Source: Labilibacter marinus
GTDB taxonomy: Bacteria; Bacteroidota; Bacteroidia; Bacteroidales; Marinilabiliaceae
Direction of reading: 5' to 3'
Length of the DNA stretch: 64,000 bases
NCBI RefSeq assembly: GCF_001659685.2
Contig: NZ_LXYE02000029.1
Coordinates: 1-64,000, forward strand
A program made the translations under genes and the position numbers. The notes under the pieces are model-generated. The model was not told the origin of the DNA. It did no database searches and was given only the letters and a program-made list of their open reading frames with translations. Positions 16,975 through 25,748 of this stretch are shown here, piece by piece (positions within the stretch are counted from its first letter, which is position 1; every line of letters starts with the position of its first letter).

Positions 16975-17667
16975 TTAGAATATTAATTGTTCTGCATTCT
17001 TAAAATCATTCAAATTGTCGATATCACAAGAAGAGGATTCATCCATGATATATTTTTTAATTCGCTTAAGGTTTGAAATGGTTTTATGTGTTTTCAAACT
17101 AGAAGTGGCAATTATATATATCGCACCATTAAATTCGTAAATAGGAGGGCAGTCTTGCCTCCTCGTATAAGTGCTTTCTTTTGATATTTTTAAATAACCA
17201 TTTTGTTGTTCTTCAAATAAGTTAAAGTATGGATTGGATTTACTTATTTTAACTGAAACTACCATATCAAGATTATTATTCCAAAGTAAAAATGCTTCTT
17301 TTATATGGCTTGAGTTTCTTAATGGACTTGTTGGCTGTAGTAGGCAAACGCATTTATATTCTTTGCCTAATTGAGCTTTATAGTAATTGATTGCGTGCAA
17401 TAAAACATCAACAGACGAAGCAGTGTCTGTTGATAATGATGTTGGTCGGATAAATGGTACTTCTAAATTATATTTTTCAACAACCTGTTTTATCTCAACA
17501 TCATCAGTACTAACACAAATGTTTTCATCTTCTGAAATTTCCCTTGCCGCATCAATAGTATAATGAATTAAAGGTTTACCTGCTAAAGGAAGTATGTTTT
17601 TTCTAGGTAATCCTTTTGATCCACCTCTTGCGGGAATTATAAACAGCACATCTTTACTTATATCCAT
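16975..17667 (-). CDS. legF: CMP-nonulosonate (N-acylneuraminate/legionaminate) cytidylyltransferase
   Basis: A 230-residue cytidylyltransferase that activates a nonulosonic acid with CTP to CMP-sugar. The signature LFIIPARGGSKGLPRKN occupies residues 8-24, followed by ICVSTDDVEI, PFIRP, CLLQPTSPLR and FNGAIYI in the family order. I start at the ATG 17665-17667; an upstream ATG would add 36 residues overlapping the ptmE-like gene. The chosen start overlaps that gene by 14 bases (coupled). Last enzyme of the nonulosonate block. legF versus neuA cannot be settled from sequence alone; the neighbours (legB, legC) favour legionaminic-type. Confidence 0.86.
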   Translation of the reverse strand: MDISKDVLFIIPARGGSKGLPRKNILPLAGKPLIHYTIDAAREISEDENICVSTDDVEIKQVVEKYNLEVPFIRPTSLSTDTASSVDVLLHAINYYKAQLGKEYKCVCLLQPTSPLRNSSHIKEAFLLWNNNLDMVVSVKISKSNPYFNLFEEQQNGYLKISKESTYTRRQDCPPIYEFNGAIYIIATSSLKTHKTISNLKRIKKYIMDESSSCDIDNLNDFKNAEQLIF

Positions 17668-18709
17668 TATCAATGTGTTTAGCAAGATCTTGTGCTTTTT
17701 TATAATCTTCATGTTTCCCAATATCAATCCAGTGGCCTGTAATCGGATAACGAATAACCTTGTGTCCTTTTTCAATCATTAATTCCAGAAAATCAGTGGC
17801 ATTATAAAAGGTATCCTTGGGCACCATATTTAGCAGTTCTGCTTTAATCAAATAGATGCCGGCATTGGCATAATAATTATGGCTTGGCTTTTCTTTAAGA
17901 CCGGTGATATTTCTACCGTCCAAATTAAATATACCATAAGGAATATTTACAGTATAGGGCACTGCGGCCACCGAAATATCTGCATCATTCTCTGTAAAAT
18001 GGATAAAGAAATCTTCATAGTCGATATTTGTAAAAAGATCCGAATTCATGACCAAGACTGTTGGGTTATTGAAAGACGGTATGTTTTTAACAGCACCTAT
18101 AGTTCCCAGGTAATTATTTTCTCTGATGCATTGGATGGTTGTATTGTTTCGAGGTTCTTTAAAATGTTGTTCAAGCTGTTCTTTCAGGTAGTTGACAGTA
18201 ACATGGATGTGTTCCAGTCCATGAGTCAATAAGCTGTCGATATTTATGTCTATTATTGCTTTGTTTCCTATTTTTAATAGGGGTTTAGGCGTGTTTTGTG
18301 TTAAAGGGCGTAGACGCTCTCCTTTTCCTCCTGCCATTAAAACGGCATCAATTGGCAAACGAGTTTTATGTTTTTTTAGATTAATTACCCTTATGATTTC
18401 ATTGTCATTGTTTAAGCAAGGCAAAAGGCCAATGTTGAGGTTGCGGCATTTTTTTATCTCAGCTACATTCATGTCACCATCGCGGATAAATTTGAAATGG
18501 TCACACATAACAGTTTCAACGGGATCTTGTATGTCAATGCCGGCTATCAAATGTCTTCTGATATCACCGTCAGTTAAAGTGCCAACCATTTTTTCTGCCT
18601 CATTAACCACGAAAAGAGTCAATACATCATCGGACAGTTTATTCAGTTTGACTAAGGCATCGTGTATGGATGCTGCCGGTGAGATAATATATTTAGATAT
18701 ATCAGTCAT
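17654..18709 (-). CDS. ptmE: CBS-domain nucleotidyltransferase, PtmE-like (GlcN-1-P guanylyltransferase type)
   Basis: A 351-residue protein with a CBS pair (about residues 8-115) followed by a sugar-phosphate nucleotidyltransferase domain (LMAGGKGERLRPLTQNTPKPLL from residue 124). In Campylobacter jejuni the PtmE enzyme with this architecture makes GDP-glucosamine for legionaminic acid synthesis, and it defines the GDP route. The gene lies between legG and legF in the same operon with 1-base and 14-base junctions, which supports that role. GDP rather than UDP specificity is inference from homology of architecture. The CBS pair may bind a regulatory nucleotide. Confidence 0.75.
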   Translation of the reverse strand: MTDISKYIISPAASIHDALVKLNKLSDDVLTLFVVNEAEKMVGTLTDGDIRRHLIAGIDIQDPVETVMCDHFKFIRDGDMNVAEIKKCRNLNIGLLPCLNNDNEIIRVINLKKHKTRLPIDAVLMAGGKGERLRPLTQNTPKPLLKIGNKAIIDINIDSLLTHGLEHIHVTVNYLKEQLEQHFKEPRNNTTIQCIRENNYLGTIGAVKNIPSFNNPTVLVMNSDLFTNIDYEDFFIHFTENDADISVAAVPYTVNIPYGIFNLDGRNITGLKEKPSHNYYANAGIYLIKAELLNMVPKDTFYNATDFLELMIEKGHKVIRYPITGHWIDIGKHEDYKKAQDLAKHIDNGYK

Positions 18710-18710
18710 T

Positions 18711-19865
18711 TTATAAATCGTAAAATCGTTTGGGGATAAGCGCGCTGAAAGTTGTTTTTTTTATGACAGTAAGTATGTTTTCAGCTGTGCCTTCCTTTTC
18801 ATAAGGGTTTTTTGTTGTTAAAGCTGTCTGCTTGAAATTATCTGATAAGATGTGATTTAGGCCGGCACTGATTGATTCGTAACTTGCTTTGCAGTTAAAG
18901 ACACTACTTGCATATATTCTGCCTTTTTGCCTGTCACCAATATTAAGAGTAGGCTTTCCAAAACTAGGAGCTTCTATAATGCCGCTGGAAGAATTACCTA
19001 TGACTGCGGAGCAATGGCTTAAGGCAGATAAATACCTCATCAGACCCAATGATTTATATGCAGTGCAGCGCTTTTTATTGAGGTTAACATATTCGTGTAT
19101 CATTTGGGTTATAGCATAGCTGCCTGTGTCTGAATTGGGCATTGTGAATAGAACTTTATAGTCTTTGTGTTCGTCCAATGCAGAAAGCAGATTTTTCATT
19201 TGGTCTTCAGCAGAACTATCGGATAAAGTTTCCGGATGAAAGGTAACCAAGAAGAACTGAGTAGTCACTTCAAAATCGATGGCGGTTTCAAAATCGTTAA
19301 ATTTTAAAAGTTCATAATTTTTTGTGTTTTCTACGCCAAGTGCACCCACATTAATAACCTTATTCGGATTTTCACCTAATTGAATAACTCGCTTACGATA
19401 AGCTTCTGTTGAGGTGAAATGAAGATGGCTCATCTTTGTGATAGCGTGCCGAATAGCATCGTCGTACGCACCTTCTGTAATCTCACCGCCATGGATATGT
19501 GCTACCGGTATTTTATATATTAATGCTGCATTTACGGCCGATAACAATTCATACCGATCGCCAAGAGCCAATAATAAATTCGGTTTCAACTGTTCCAGCG
19601 CTTCTGCAAAACCTATCGTTCCAATGCCAATGGATTTAACCGTTCCATTCGCTGAACCGGACGATAACATCATTTCTACCTTGGAGTTAATGGTAAAACC
19701 ATCTTTTTCTATTTCCAGATAGGTTGATCCGTACTCCGGTGACAAATGCATATTGCATGCGATTATTTGAAGTTCCAGATCTGAAGAGGCTTGAATTAAC
19801 TTCATCAGATGGCTCAATAATCCATATTCGGCACGAGTACCGGTGACTACACAAATGCGCTTCAT
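18711..19865 (-). CDS. legG: hydrolysing NDP-sugar 2-epimerase (LegG/NeuC type)
   Basis: A 384-residue GT-B-fold enzyme that hydrolyses NDP-2,4-diacylamino-trideoxyhexose and inverts C2, giving the free sugar for condensation. It opens ICVVTGTRAEYGLLSHLM, contains HIHGGEITEGAYDDAIRHAITKMSHLHF and VTFHPET, and ends its active site with GNSSSGIIEAPSFGKPTLNIGDRQKGR, all standard for NeuC/LegG/NeuC-like hydrolysing epimerases. The start ATG overlaps the stop of legI by four bases (ATGA). LegG rather than NeuC is chosen by the surrounding legB/legC genes; no sequence feature I can see separates them reliably. Confidence 0.85.
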   Translation of the reverse strand: MKRICVVTGTRAEYGLLSHLMKLIQASSDLELQIIACNMHLSPEYGSTYLEIEKDGFTINSKVEMMLSSGSANGTVKSIGIGTIGFAEALEQLKPNLLLALGDRYELLSAVNAALIYKIPVAHIHGGEITEGAYDDAIRHAITKMSHLHFTSTEAYRKRVIQLGENPNKVINVGALGVENTKNYELLKFNDFETAIDFEVTTQFFLVTFHPETLSDSSAEDQMKNLLSALDEHKDYKVLFTMPNSDTGSYAITQMIHEYVNLNKKRCTAYKSLGLMRYLSALSHCSAVIGNSSSGIIEAPSFGKPTLNIGDRQKGRIYASSVFNCKASYESISAGLNHILSDNFKQTALTTKNPYEKEGTAENILTVIKKTTFSALIPKRFYDL

Positions 19866-20869
19866 AGTGTTATAAGTTCATCAATATTGAAATCTTTTGG
19901 AGCAATTTTACCGATTACCTCGTCCCAATTCATGGGCGATAACCCTGTTCCGGGCCGTTTGACATCTAAGTTATCCTCGGTGAATAGATCTCCTTTACTT
20001 ATTTCTTTTGCCGCCACAATACTTTTGCGGGCAACTTTTCTATTTTTTAATTCACTTTTTGTGGGTGCTTTAATCCCGGTACCTGCAATTGCTTTTTCAA
20101 TATTTCGTATGCACTTTACCATCTCTTTCAGCTCAGTAGGCTCTAATGATGCAATATGATCCGGCCCGGGTAATGTGCAGTCTAAAGTAAAATGTTTTTC
20201 AATTACTTTGGCACCCAGAGCAACTGCAGCAACAGGGACTTCAATACCTTGTGTGTGATCGGAGTAACCGATGGATGTATTAAAGTATTTCTCTATTTGA
20301 AGCATGGCATTTAAATTTACCTCTTCCATCGGAGTCGGATATTCTGTAGTGCAATGCAGTATGGTTATGTTACTTTTTGCAATGCCATTTTCGCTTAATA
20401 CAGTAAGGGCATCTTCTATTTCTTGTATGGTTGCCATTCCTGTTGATAGGATGACCGGTTTTTGCTTACTCGCTACCCTTTTTAAATAAGGTTTGTTGGT
20501 GATTTCACCGGATGGGATCTTAAAAAGTTCCATACCCAGGTTATCCAAAAACTCAATACTGGCCAAATCAAAAGCTGTGGAAAAGAATTTTATACCACAT
20601 GTGTTCGCCCAACTTATAAGGTCCGGATACCATTCTTTAGGTATTTCCAAAGCCTTTAGCATTTTATATTGAGAACTATCACCGTCCTTCATGTTGGCCG
20701 TTTGATAGTCTGCTTTTGGTGCATTTAGAGTAACAAGCTTTTCTGCTGAAAATGTCTGAAACTTTACATAATCTGCTCCTGCTAGCGCAGCTTTCTGTAT
20801 TAATTGTTTTGCTAGTTTAAGATTACCATTATGGTTCACTCCAGCTTCTGCTATTATTAGTGTTCTCAT
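19862..20869 (-). CDS. legI: legionaminate/N-acylneuraminate synthase with SAF domain
   Basis: A 335-residue condensing enzyme joining the free 2,4-diacylamino sugar with phosphoenolpyruvate to give a nonulosonic acid. The TIM barrel begins LIIAEAGVNHNGNLKLAKQL and contains AGADYVKFQTF, FFSTAFDLASI, IPSGEITN, LSTGMAT, LHCTTEYPTP, GYSDHTQGIEVPVAAVALGAKVIEKHFTLD. A C-terminal SAF/antifreeze-like domain (about residues 275-335, RKSIVAAKEISKGDLFTEDNLDVKRPGTGLSP) closes the active site. It is coupled to both neighbours by four-base overlaps. The name is by operon context. Confidence 0.88.
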   Translation of the reverse strand: MRTLIIAEAGVNHNGNLKLAKQLIQKAALAGADYVKFQTFSAEKLVTLNAPKADYQTANMKDGDSSQYKMLKALEIPKEWYPDLISWANTCGIKFFSTAFDLASIEFLDNLGMELFKIPSGEITNKPYLKRVASKQKPVILSTGMATIQEIEDALTVLSENGIAKSNITILHCTTEYPTPMEEVNLNAMLQIEKYFNTSIGYSDHTQGIEVPVAAVALGAKVIEKHFTLDCTLPGPDHIASLEPTELKEMVKCIRNIEKAIAGTGIKAPTKSELKNRKVARKSIVAAKEISKGDLFTEDNLDVKRPGTGLSPMNWDEVIGKIAPKDFNIDELITL

Positions 20870-21771
20870 AAATCAAATTTGTCTCCAATTTTAATTTTGG
20901 AATTACTTACAACCTCCTGAATTTCGATAGTTGAATCTAGAGTTTTTACAATATAGCCGAGTTCTGTTTTTCCAACAACTTGCCCGACTCTATTTTTATA
21001 AATAGGTGCATTTTCAATTAGTCTAGCCTTGTTTATTTTTATTTGTTGTCCCTTAAGATAGCATTGAGCCATGGGGCCAGGCGTACAGATTGCACGAATA
21101 AAATTGAAAATATCTCTACTATTATGCTGCCAGTTTATAATTTCATCACCATTACCTCTTATCCCACAATAAAAGCCTACTGGATGTATGTCGTTTTGTT
21201 TTATCAAATTTATCTTATTCTCTTGTACTAGCTTTACAGAATCATATAAAATTTGAGCACATTCAGTGTATGATTTTTCAAGAAGAGTCTTATATGTGTC
21301 ATTATCAGTTATAGGATATGTTCGTTGCAAAATTATATCTCCTGTATCGATTCCTTCATCTACATAATGTACAGTAATGCCAAATTCTTTTTCATCATTA
21401 ATTAAAACCCAATTTAGGATGTTACGACCTCTGTAATATGGTAATTTTCCAGCATGACAGTTTATTGTTCGTAATTTGGGGAGTTCTAAAATTCTTCTTT
21501 TGAAGATTTGGTTGTAGCTCATCGAAATAAAAAGGTCACAATTATATTTTGCCACTAATTGATAAAATTCATTTGAATTAATATTATGACCAATTATATA
21601 GGGAATATTATTTTTTGAAGCAGCATTTTTTAAGGTTAAATCTGCAGTGTCATTTCTTGGTACGATGAATTTTATTTCAATAGAAGTATCTTTAATTAGC
21701 TTCTCAAATGCTTTATGTGACCAAGGGCCATCTGCAAAATAACCTACTTTTAAAATTTTGTTTATTTTCAT
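20866..21771 (-). CDS. formyltransferase-family protein (predicted sugar N-formyltransferase)
   Basis: A 301-residue enzyme with the N-terminal formyltransferase domain of methionyl-tRNA formyltransferase, ArnA and VioF-type sugar N-formyltransferases. The catalytic trio is visible: N104 and H106 in TINCHAGKLPYYRGR and D142 in GIDTGD, with the 36-residue His-Asp spacing of E. coli Fmt as I recall it. A C-terminal beta-rich region of about 85 residues follows (KINKARLIENAPIYKNRVGQVVGKTELGYIV), as in Fmt-like proteins. It sits between legC and legI, where the legH N-acetyltransferase is expected, so I infer that N10-formyl-THF donates a formyl group to the 4-amino sugar nucleotide (C7 of the final sugar). 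The donor/acceptor pair is unproven. Confidence 0.72.
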   Translation of the reverse strand: MKINKILKVGYFADGPWSHKAFEKLIKDTSIEIKFIVPRNDTADLTLKNAASKNNIPYIIGHNINSNEFYQLVAKYNCDLFISMSYNQIFKRRILELPKLRTINCHAGKLPYYRGRNILNWVLINDEKEFGITVHYVDEGIDTGDIILQRTYPITDNDTYKTLLEKSYTECAQILYDSVKLVQENKINLIKQNDIHPVGFYCGIRGNGDEIINWQHNSRDIFNFIRAICTPGPMAQCYLKGQQIKINKARLIENAPIYKNRVGQVVGKTELGYIVKTLDSTIEIQEVVSNSKIKIGDKFDL

Positions 21772-21789
21772 GTATGTAATGTTAATGCA

Positions 21790-22938
21790 TTATAATAATG
21801 AACTGCTCGGTATATTAACGACTCTGTCAGCAAGCCATTCTGTATTACTTAAATCACCGCACATACAGTTTTGAAACATTGGCAGACGGTTTATCAACTC
21901 CCATACAGGGCGAGTCATAACACCTTTTTTGTTGGTTTCTTCAAGAAAGGAATCACGTTCTTCTTTGTTTTTTAGAACAAGGCAGTTTAACCAATAGTTC
22001 GATTGTGCATCCTTGGGTTCCACAAAATAGTCAATCTTGTTATCAGTAAAAAAAGCAGCATATTTGTGGGCTAGCTTACGTTTTGCCTTTATAATTTCAT
22101 TGAGCTTTTCTAATTGGGCCAAGCCAATGGCTGCATTTATATTAGGCATACGATAGTTATAACCAATCTCATCGTGTAAAAATGCCCAAGGATGAGATGT
22201 TTTGGCTTGTGTTGAAAGATGTTTAGCTCTTGTGGCAAGGGCTTCATCATTGAACAGAAGCATTCCACCACCGCCTGTAGTAATGGTTTTATTACCGTTA
22301 AAACTTAGTATACCGATAGGGGCAAAGGTTCCTGTGTGTTTGCTCTTATAATAACTGCCTAAACTCTCTGCCGCATCTTCAATGAGAGCAATGTGAAATT
22401 GTTCACAGATGGTTTTTATTTCATCTATTCTACACGGATGTCCAAAGGTGTGCATGGGTACACAAGCTTTAATCGTGTTACCTGTTGTCTTGTTTATGCA
22501 GTTGTTATTTATTATTTCACAATGTTCGTTAAGAAATGCTCTTAAGGCATCTGGACTTAATCCCATGGTTTCTTTATCCACATCCACAAATACAGGTTTG
22601 GCACCACAGTAACTAATGGCATTTGCCGTAGCAATAAAGGTCAGTGGTTGGGTAATGACTTCGTGGTTTTGTTCAACGCCGCTTAGTACTAACGCAAGAT
22701 GTAGTGCATTGGTGCCATTCACACAGGCCACCGCTTTTGTAGAACCGGTATAGATTGCTATTTTTGTTTCAAACTGGTCAACAAATTTGCCTACACTTGA
22801 AACAAAAGTGGTATCGATGCATTCATTGAGATACTTTTTCTCGTTACCAGAAAATACAGGCGCGTGAAGGGGGATAAATGCTTCCGGTTCGTTGAATACT
22901 TGCCTTATATATTGGATAGTCTTTTTGAAGTTGGCCAT
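21790..22938 (-). CDS. legC: LegC-family PLP aminotransferase
   Basis: A 382-residue DegT/DnrJ/EryC1 aminotransferase. It starts FIPLHAPVFSGNEKKYLNECIDTTFVSSVGKFVDQFE, which is characteristic of LegC sugar aminotransferases, and carries AVACVNGTNALHLAL, IEDAAESLGS (Asp of the PLP N1 contact) and SFNGNKTITTGGGGM, whose Lys (NGNK) is the Schiff-base residue. It converts the 4-keto-6-deoxy product of legB to a 4-amino sugar nucleotide. It begins two bases after the legB stop and ends 18 bases before the formyltransferase gene, so it is co-translated with them. Confidence 0.9.
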   Translation of the reverse strand: MANFKKTIQYIRQVFNEPEAFIPLHAPVFSGNEKKYLNECIDTTFVSSVGKFVDQFETKIAIYTGSTKAVACVNGTNALHLALVLSGVEQNHEVITQPLTFIATANAISYCGAKPVFVDVDKETMGLSPDALRAFLNEHCEIINNNCINKTTGNTIKACVPMHTFGHPCRIDEIKTICEQFHIALIEDAAESLGSYYKSKHTGTFAPIGILSFNGNKTITTGGGGMLLFNDEALATRAKHLSTQAKTSHPWAFLHDEIGYNYRMPNINAAIGLAQLEKLNEIIKAKRKLAHKYAAFFTDNKIDYFVEPKDAQSNYWLNCLVLKNKEERDSFLEETNKKGVMTRPVWELINRLPMFQNCMCGDLSNTEWLADRVVNIPSSSLL

Positions 22939-22940
22939 AA

Positions 22941-23921
22941 CTATACGTTATAAATATTGGCTTTATATTTCAATAGGTTGGCCGGTAAGCAAAACCAGTC
23001 ACAGGTTTCTTTCAATCCTTTTTCTATGTCATAATCGGGCGTAAAACCTGTTAATTCAGTTATGAGGCTATTGTCGCCCCAGAGTCGGAATACTTCTGAT
23101 TTTTCTGGGCGCAATCGCTGTTCATCAGTGATAAACCTGACATCCGATTTCATTATTTTTTTAATTAAATCAAGGGTGTCTTTCATGGATATTTCAAAAT
23201 TGGAACTAATGTTAATTTCTTTTCCAATTGTCTTATCGTTTTCGGCTAGGGCAATAAACCCTTTACAAGTATCTTTTACAAAATTAAAATCACGCGTAGG
23301 AGATAAGTCTCCCAGTTTTATTTCTTTAACCCCGTTGGCTATTTGTGTAATAATAGTTGGTATTATTGCTCTTGCCGACTGTCGAGGACCATAAGTATTA
23401 AATGGTCGAGCGATGGTAAGGGGCAGATTAAATGCATTAAAGAAACTCATGGCCATGGCATCAGCACCAATTTTAGATGCAGAATAGGGTGATTGTGCTT
23501 GTTTCGGGTGCTTTTCATCAATAGGCACGTATTGTGCAGTGCCATAAACTTCTGATGTAGAAGTATGAATTACCCTAATGTTACCGTTTTCTTTTGCTGC
23601 CTGACATATATTTAGTGTGCCGGTAACATTGGTGTCAACATAACTACTTGGCGCAATATAGGAGTAGGGAATCGCTATAAGTGCAGCCAAATGAAAAATA
23701 ATATCAACTCCTTTGGTTATTTCTTTGCAAAAGTGAGGATCGCGGATATCTCCGGATACAACCTCAAGCTTGTTATTCTCATCTATATCTTCTAACCATC
23801 CCCAATTATTAAATGAATTATATTGCGAAAGGGCTTTTACTTTATGGCCTTTTCGTAGTAAAGCCTCTGTTAAATGTGAGCCGATAAAACCATCAGCACC
23901 TGTAACTAATATTTTTTTCAC
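22941..23921 (-). CDS. legB: LegB-type sugar-nucleotide 4,6-dehydratase
   Basis: A 326-residue extended SDR enzyme predicted to remove water from NDP-GlcNAc to the 4-keto-6-deoxy sugar. Rossmann signature KKILVTGADGFIGSHLTEAL, then HLAALIAIPYSYIAP, STSEVYGTAQYVPIDEKHP, SPYSASKIGADAMA (Tyr-x-x-x-Lys) and RPFNTYGPRQSARAIIPTII. I place the start at the GTG 23919-23921, which forms a GTGA overlap with the wzt stop; an ATG 21 bases upstream (23942) is the alternative and would add MGKNKIT. First gene of the nonulosonate block. GDP- versus UDP-linked substrate is inference. Confidence 0.83.
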   Translation of the reverse strand: MKKILVTGADGFIGSHLTEALLRKGHKVKALSQYNSFNNWGWLEDIDENNKLEVVSGDIRDPHFCKEITKGVDIIFHLAALIAIPYSYIAPSSYVDTNVTGTLNICQAAKENGNIRVIHTSTSEVYGTAQYVPIDEKHPKQAQSPYSASKIGADAMAMSFFNAFNLPLTIARPFNTYGPRQSARAIIPTIITQIANGVKEIKLGDLSPTRDFNFVKDTCKGFIALAENDKTIGKEINISSNFEISMKDTLDLIKKIMKSDVRFITDEQRLRPEKSEVFRLWGDNSLITELTGFTPDYDIEKGLKETCDWFCLPANLLKYKANIYNV

Positions 23922-25207
23922 AGTAATTTTGTTTTTTCCCATTTAAGCAATGTGCTTAAGTGCCCAAGTCGCTTGTTGCCTCTTGGAGTTGTTGTATCTA
24001 TTACTTCAAAAGAACAAGCGTATTCATGTTTGTCTATTTGAAAGCCACTAAAGTTTTGACGACTGGTAAATGATAACGTTATGAGATACTTACCATGCCC
24101 AATAGTTCTTCGTGGAATCTTTAATTGAAAACAATATTGACCAGGTTCTAAAGAGTCCATGCAATTTGGTTGGAAATCATAGGTATCAGACATTAAAACC
24201 ATGGTTCCGTTATCTTTTGTTAAATCAAACCAACCGTATAAACCTGGTATTGCTTGTCGTGAAGTGCAAATTATTTCAATATTTATTTCCTCATCGCATT
24301 CAAAGGATGTTTGTATCTGATGAGTTTTATCTAATACTCTAATAGAATCTACTTGAAAGGGTTTGCTTTTGTCTTCAGGAAAGCTTGATGTAGAACCAAC
24401 TTGACTATTAATCTGTTCTTTCAGATACTCGTCAATTATGTCATTAGTATTTCCGCTTTTGTGCAACATGCCTTGTTGCATCCATATGGTGTTTGGGCAT
24501 AGGGTTCTTATTGATGGCATATTATGACTCACAAAAAGCACAGTCCTACCTTGATTGGTACTCACATCCTGCATCTTACCAATGGCTTTTTTCTGGAATT
24601 CAGCATCACCAACAGCCAATACTTCATCCACCACTAGTATTTCAGGCTCCAAGTGTGCCGCAATGGCAAAACCCAGACGTACCGTCATACCGCTAGAGTA
24701 TCGTTTAGTAGGGGTGTCTAGATATTTGGCTACACCAGCAAAATCAACGATGGCGTCGAGCTGTTTGTCTATTTCCCATTTACGCATACCCATAATAGTA
24801 CCGTTCATATAAATATTTTCGCGGCCTGTCATCTCGGGATGGAAACCTGTACCTACCTCTAATAAGGATGCTAATCGGCCTTTTACTTTGATACTACCAG
24901 TAGTAGGGGAGGTTACACGGCTGAGGAGTTTTAGTAGGGTACTTTTACCTGCACCGTTTTTACCTATAATACCCAGTACTTCACCTTCTTTTACCTCAAG
25001 ATTTATATCTTGTAAGGCGGCTACCAGTTCTCCTTTTTCGGCTTTTTGGGTGCGGTCGTTTACATGACCTATCTTGGCGTAGGGGTCGTCTTGTCCGAGG
25101 ATGTTCATTCGTACAAAGCGGTTAAGGTCATGGGAGAGGGTACCTGTGCCTACTTCGCCGAGGCGGTATATTTTACTGAGGTTTTCTATTTTGATTACAG
25201 TCTTCAT
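23918..25207 (-). CDS. wzt: ABC transporter ATPase for polysaccharide export, Wzt type
   Basis: A 429-residue protein. Residues 1-260 are the ATPase domain: Walker A GKNGAGKST at 82-90, the polysaccharide-exporter loop RYSSGMTVRLGFAIAAHLEP and Walker B EILVVDEVLAVGD at about 189-201. Residues 290-425 are a beta-rich C-terminal extension (CDEEINIEIICTSRQAIPGLYGWFDL) like the carbohydrate-binding domain that makes Wzt recognise the non-reducing end of a completed glycan. It works with the permease encoded at 25749-26594, though a GxxExxY gene lies between them. It overlaps legB by four bases through the GTG start. Confidence 0.9.
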   Translation of the reverse strand: MKTVIKIENLSKIYRLGEVGTGTLSHDLNRFVRMNILGQDDPYAKIGHVNDRTQKAEKGELVAALQDINLEVKEGEVLGIIGKNGAGKSTLLKLLSRVTSPTTGSIKVKGRLASLLEVGTGFHPEMTGRENIYMNGTIMGMRKWEIDKQLDAIVDFAGVAKYLDTPTKRYSSGMTVRLGFAIAAHLEPEILVVDEVLAVGDAEFQKKAIGKMQDVSTNQGRTVLFVSHNMPSIRTLCPNTIWMQQGMLHKSGNTNDIIDEYLKEQINSQVGSTSSFPEDKSKPFQVDSIRVLDKTHQIQTSFECDEEINIEIICTSRQAIPGLYGWFDLTKDNGTMVLMSDTYDFQPNCMDSLEPGQYCFQLKIPRRTIGHGKYLITLSFTSRQNFSGFQIDKHEYACSFEVIDTTTPRGNKRLGHLSTLLKWEKTKLL

Positions 25208-25277
25208 GTCATCTAATTTTCACGAATTAACGCGAATTTTATTTTATTGCTGCTTGCGCAGTCTTATTTGTCGCGAA
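25208..25277. repeat. short GCGAATT-type interspersed repeat
   Basis: This 70-base gap contains CACGAATTAACGCGAATTT and TCGCGAATTAATG, separated by TGCTTGCGCAG. The pattern recalls the GCGAATT words at 8719-8800. It is non-coding and sits between the wzt gene and the GxxExxY gene. Confidence 0.45.
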
Positions 25278-25679
25278 TTAATGAAAGGTATTTATGATTC
25301 GCTTATATTGTAAACTGGTCTTTCCAAAATTAATTAAAACACCTAGTTTCTTATTTGTTGCTTTTAGGTAGTTAATCAATTGAGATTCATGAGCAGATGT
25401 TAAATCACTCAATGCCTTAAGTTCAATAATTATTTCATTATAGCAAACGAAATCAGCCTTATAGTATTTATCAAGTTTTTCACCCTTGTAATAAATGTGA
25501 ATAAGACTTTCTCTTTCAAATGGTATGTTTTGTAGCTTAAGTTCTTTTTCTAAGGCTTCTTGATATACAGGTTCCAAGAAGCCATTTTTTAGTTCTTTGT
25601 GAACCTCCATTGCGGCTCCAATAATCCGATAGGATTCATTTTTGAATAAAAGATCATGTTGCTTAAGAAGTTCGGGCAT
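25278..25679 (-). CDS. GxxExxY family protein
   Basis: A 133-residue protein of the GxxExxY family (PF13366), named for GFLEPVYQEAL, seen here at residues 33-43. Other family marks are IIGAAMEVHKELKNG, YKADFVCYNEIIIELKAL (a PD-(D/E)xK-like strand pattern) and LINYLKATNKKLGVLINFGKTSLQYKRI. Its role is unknown; a nuclease-like fold has been suggested for the family. It is commonly found as a solitary gene inside Bacteroidota glycan loci. It separates wzt and wzm, which otherwise belong together, so it looks inserted. Confidence 0.9.
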   Translation of the reverse strand: MPELLKQHDLLFKNESYRIIGAAMEVHKELKNGFLEPVYQEALEKELKLQNIPFERESLIHIYYKGEKLDKYYKADFVCYNEIIIELKALSDLTSAHESQLINYLKATNKKLGVLINFGKTSLQYKRIINTFH

Positions 25680-25748
25680 TTCATATTCGATTAATAAATT
25701 ATCGCTAATTATTTTATTCGAGTAAATTAGTAATAATTAGGTGACAGA

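Noticed and set aside
17879-18716. Plus-strand frames inside the ptmE-like gene
   Set aside because: Antisense shadows of a clear conserved coding frame.
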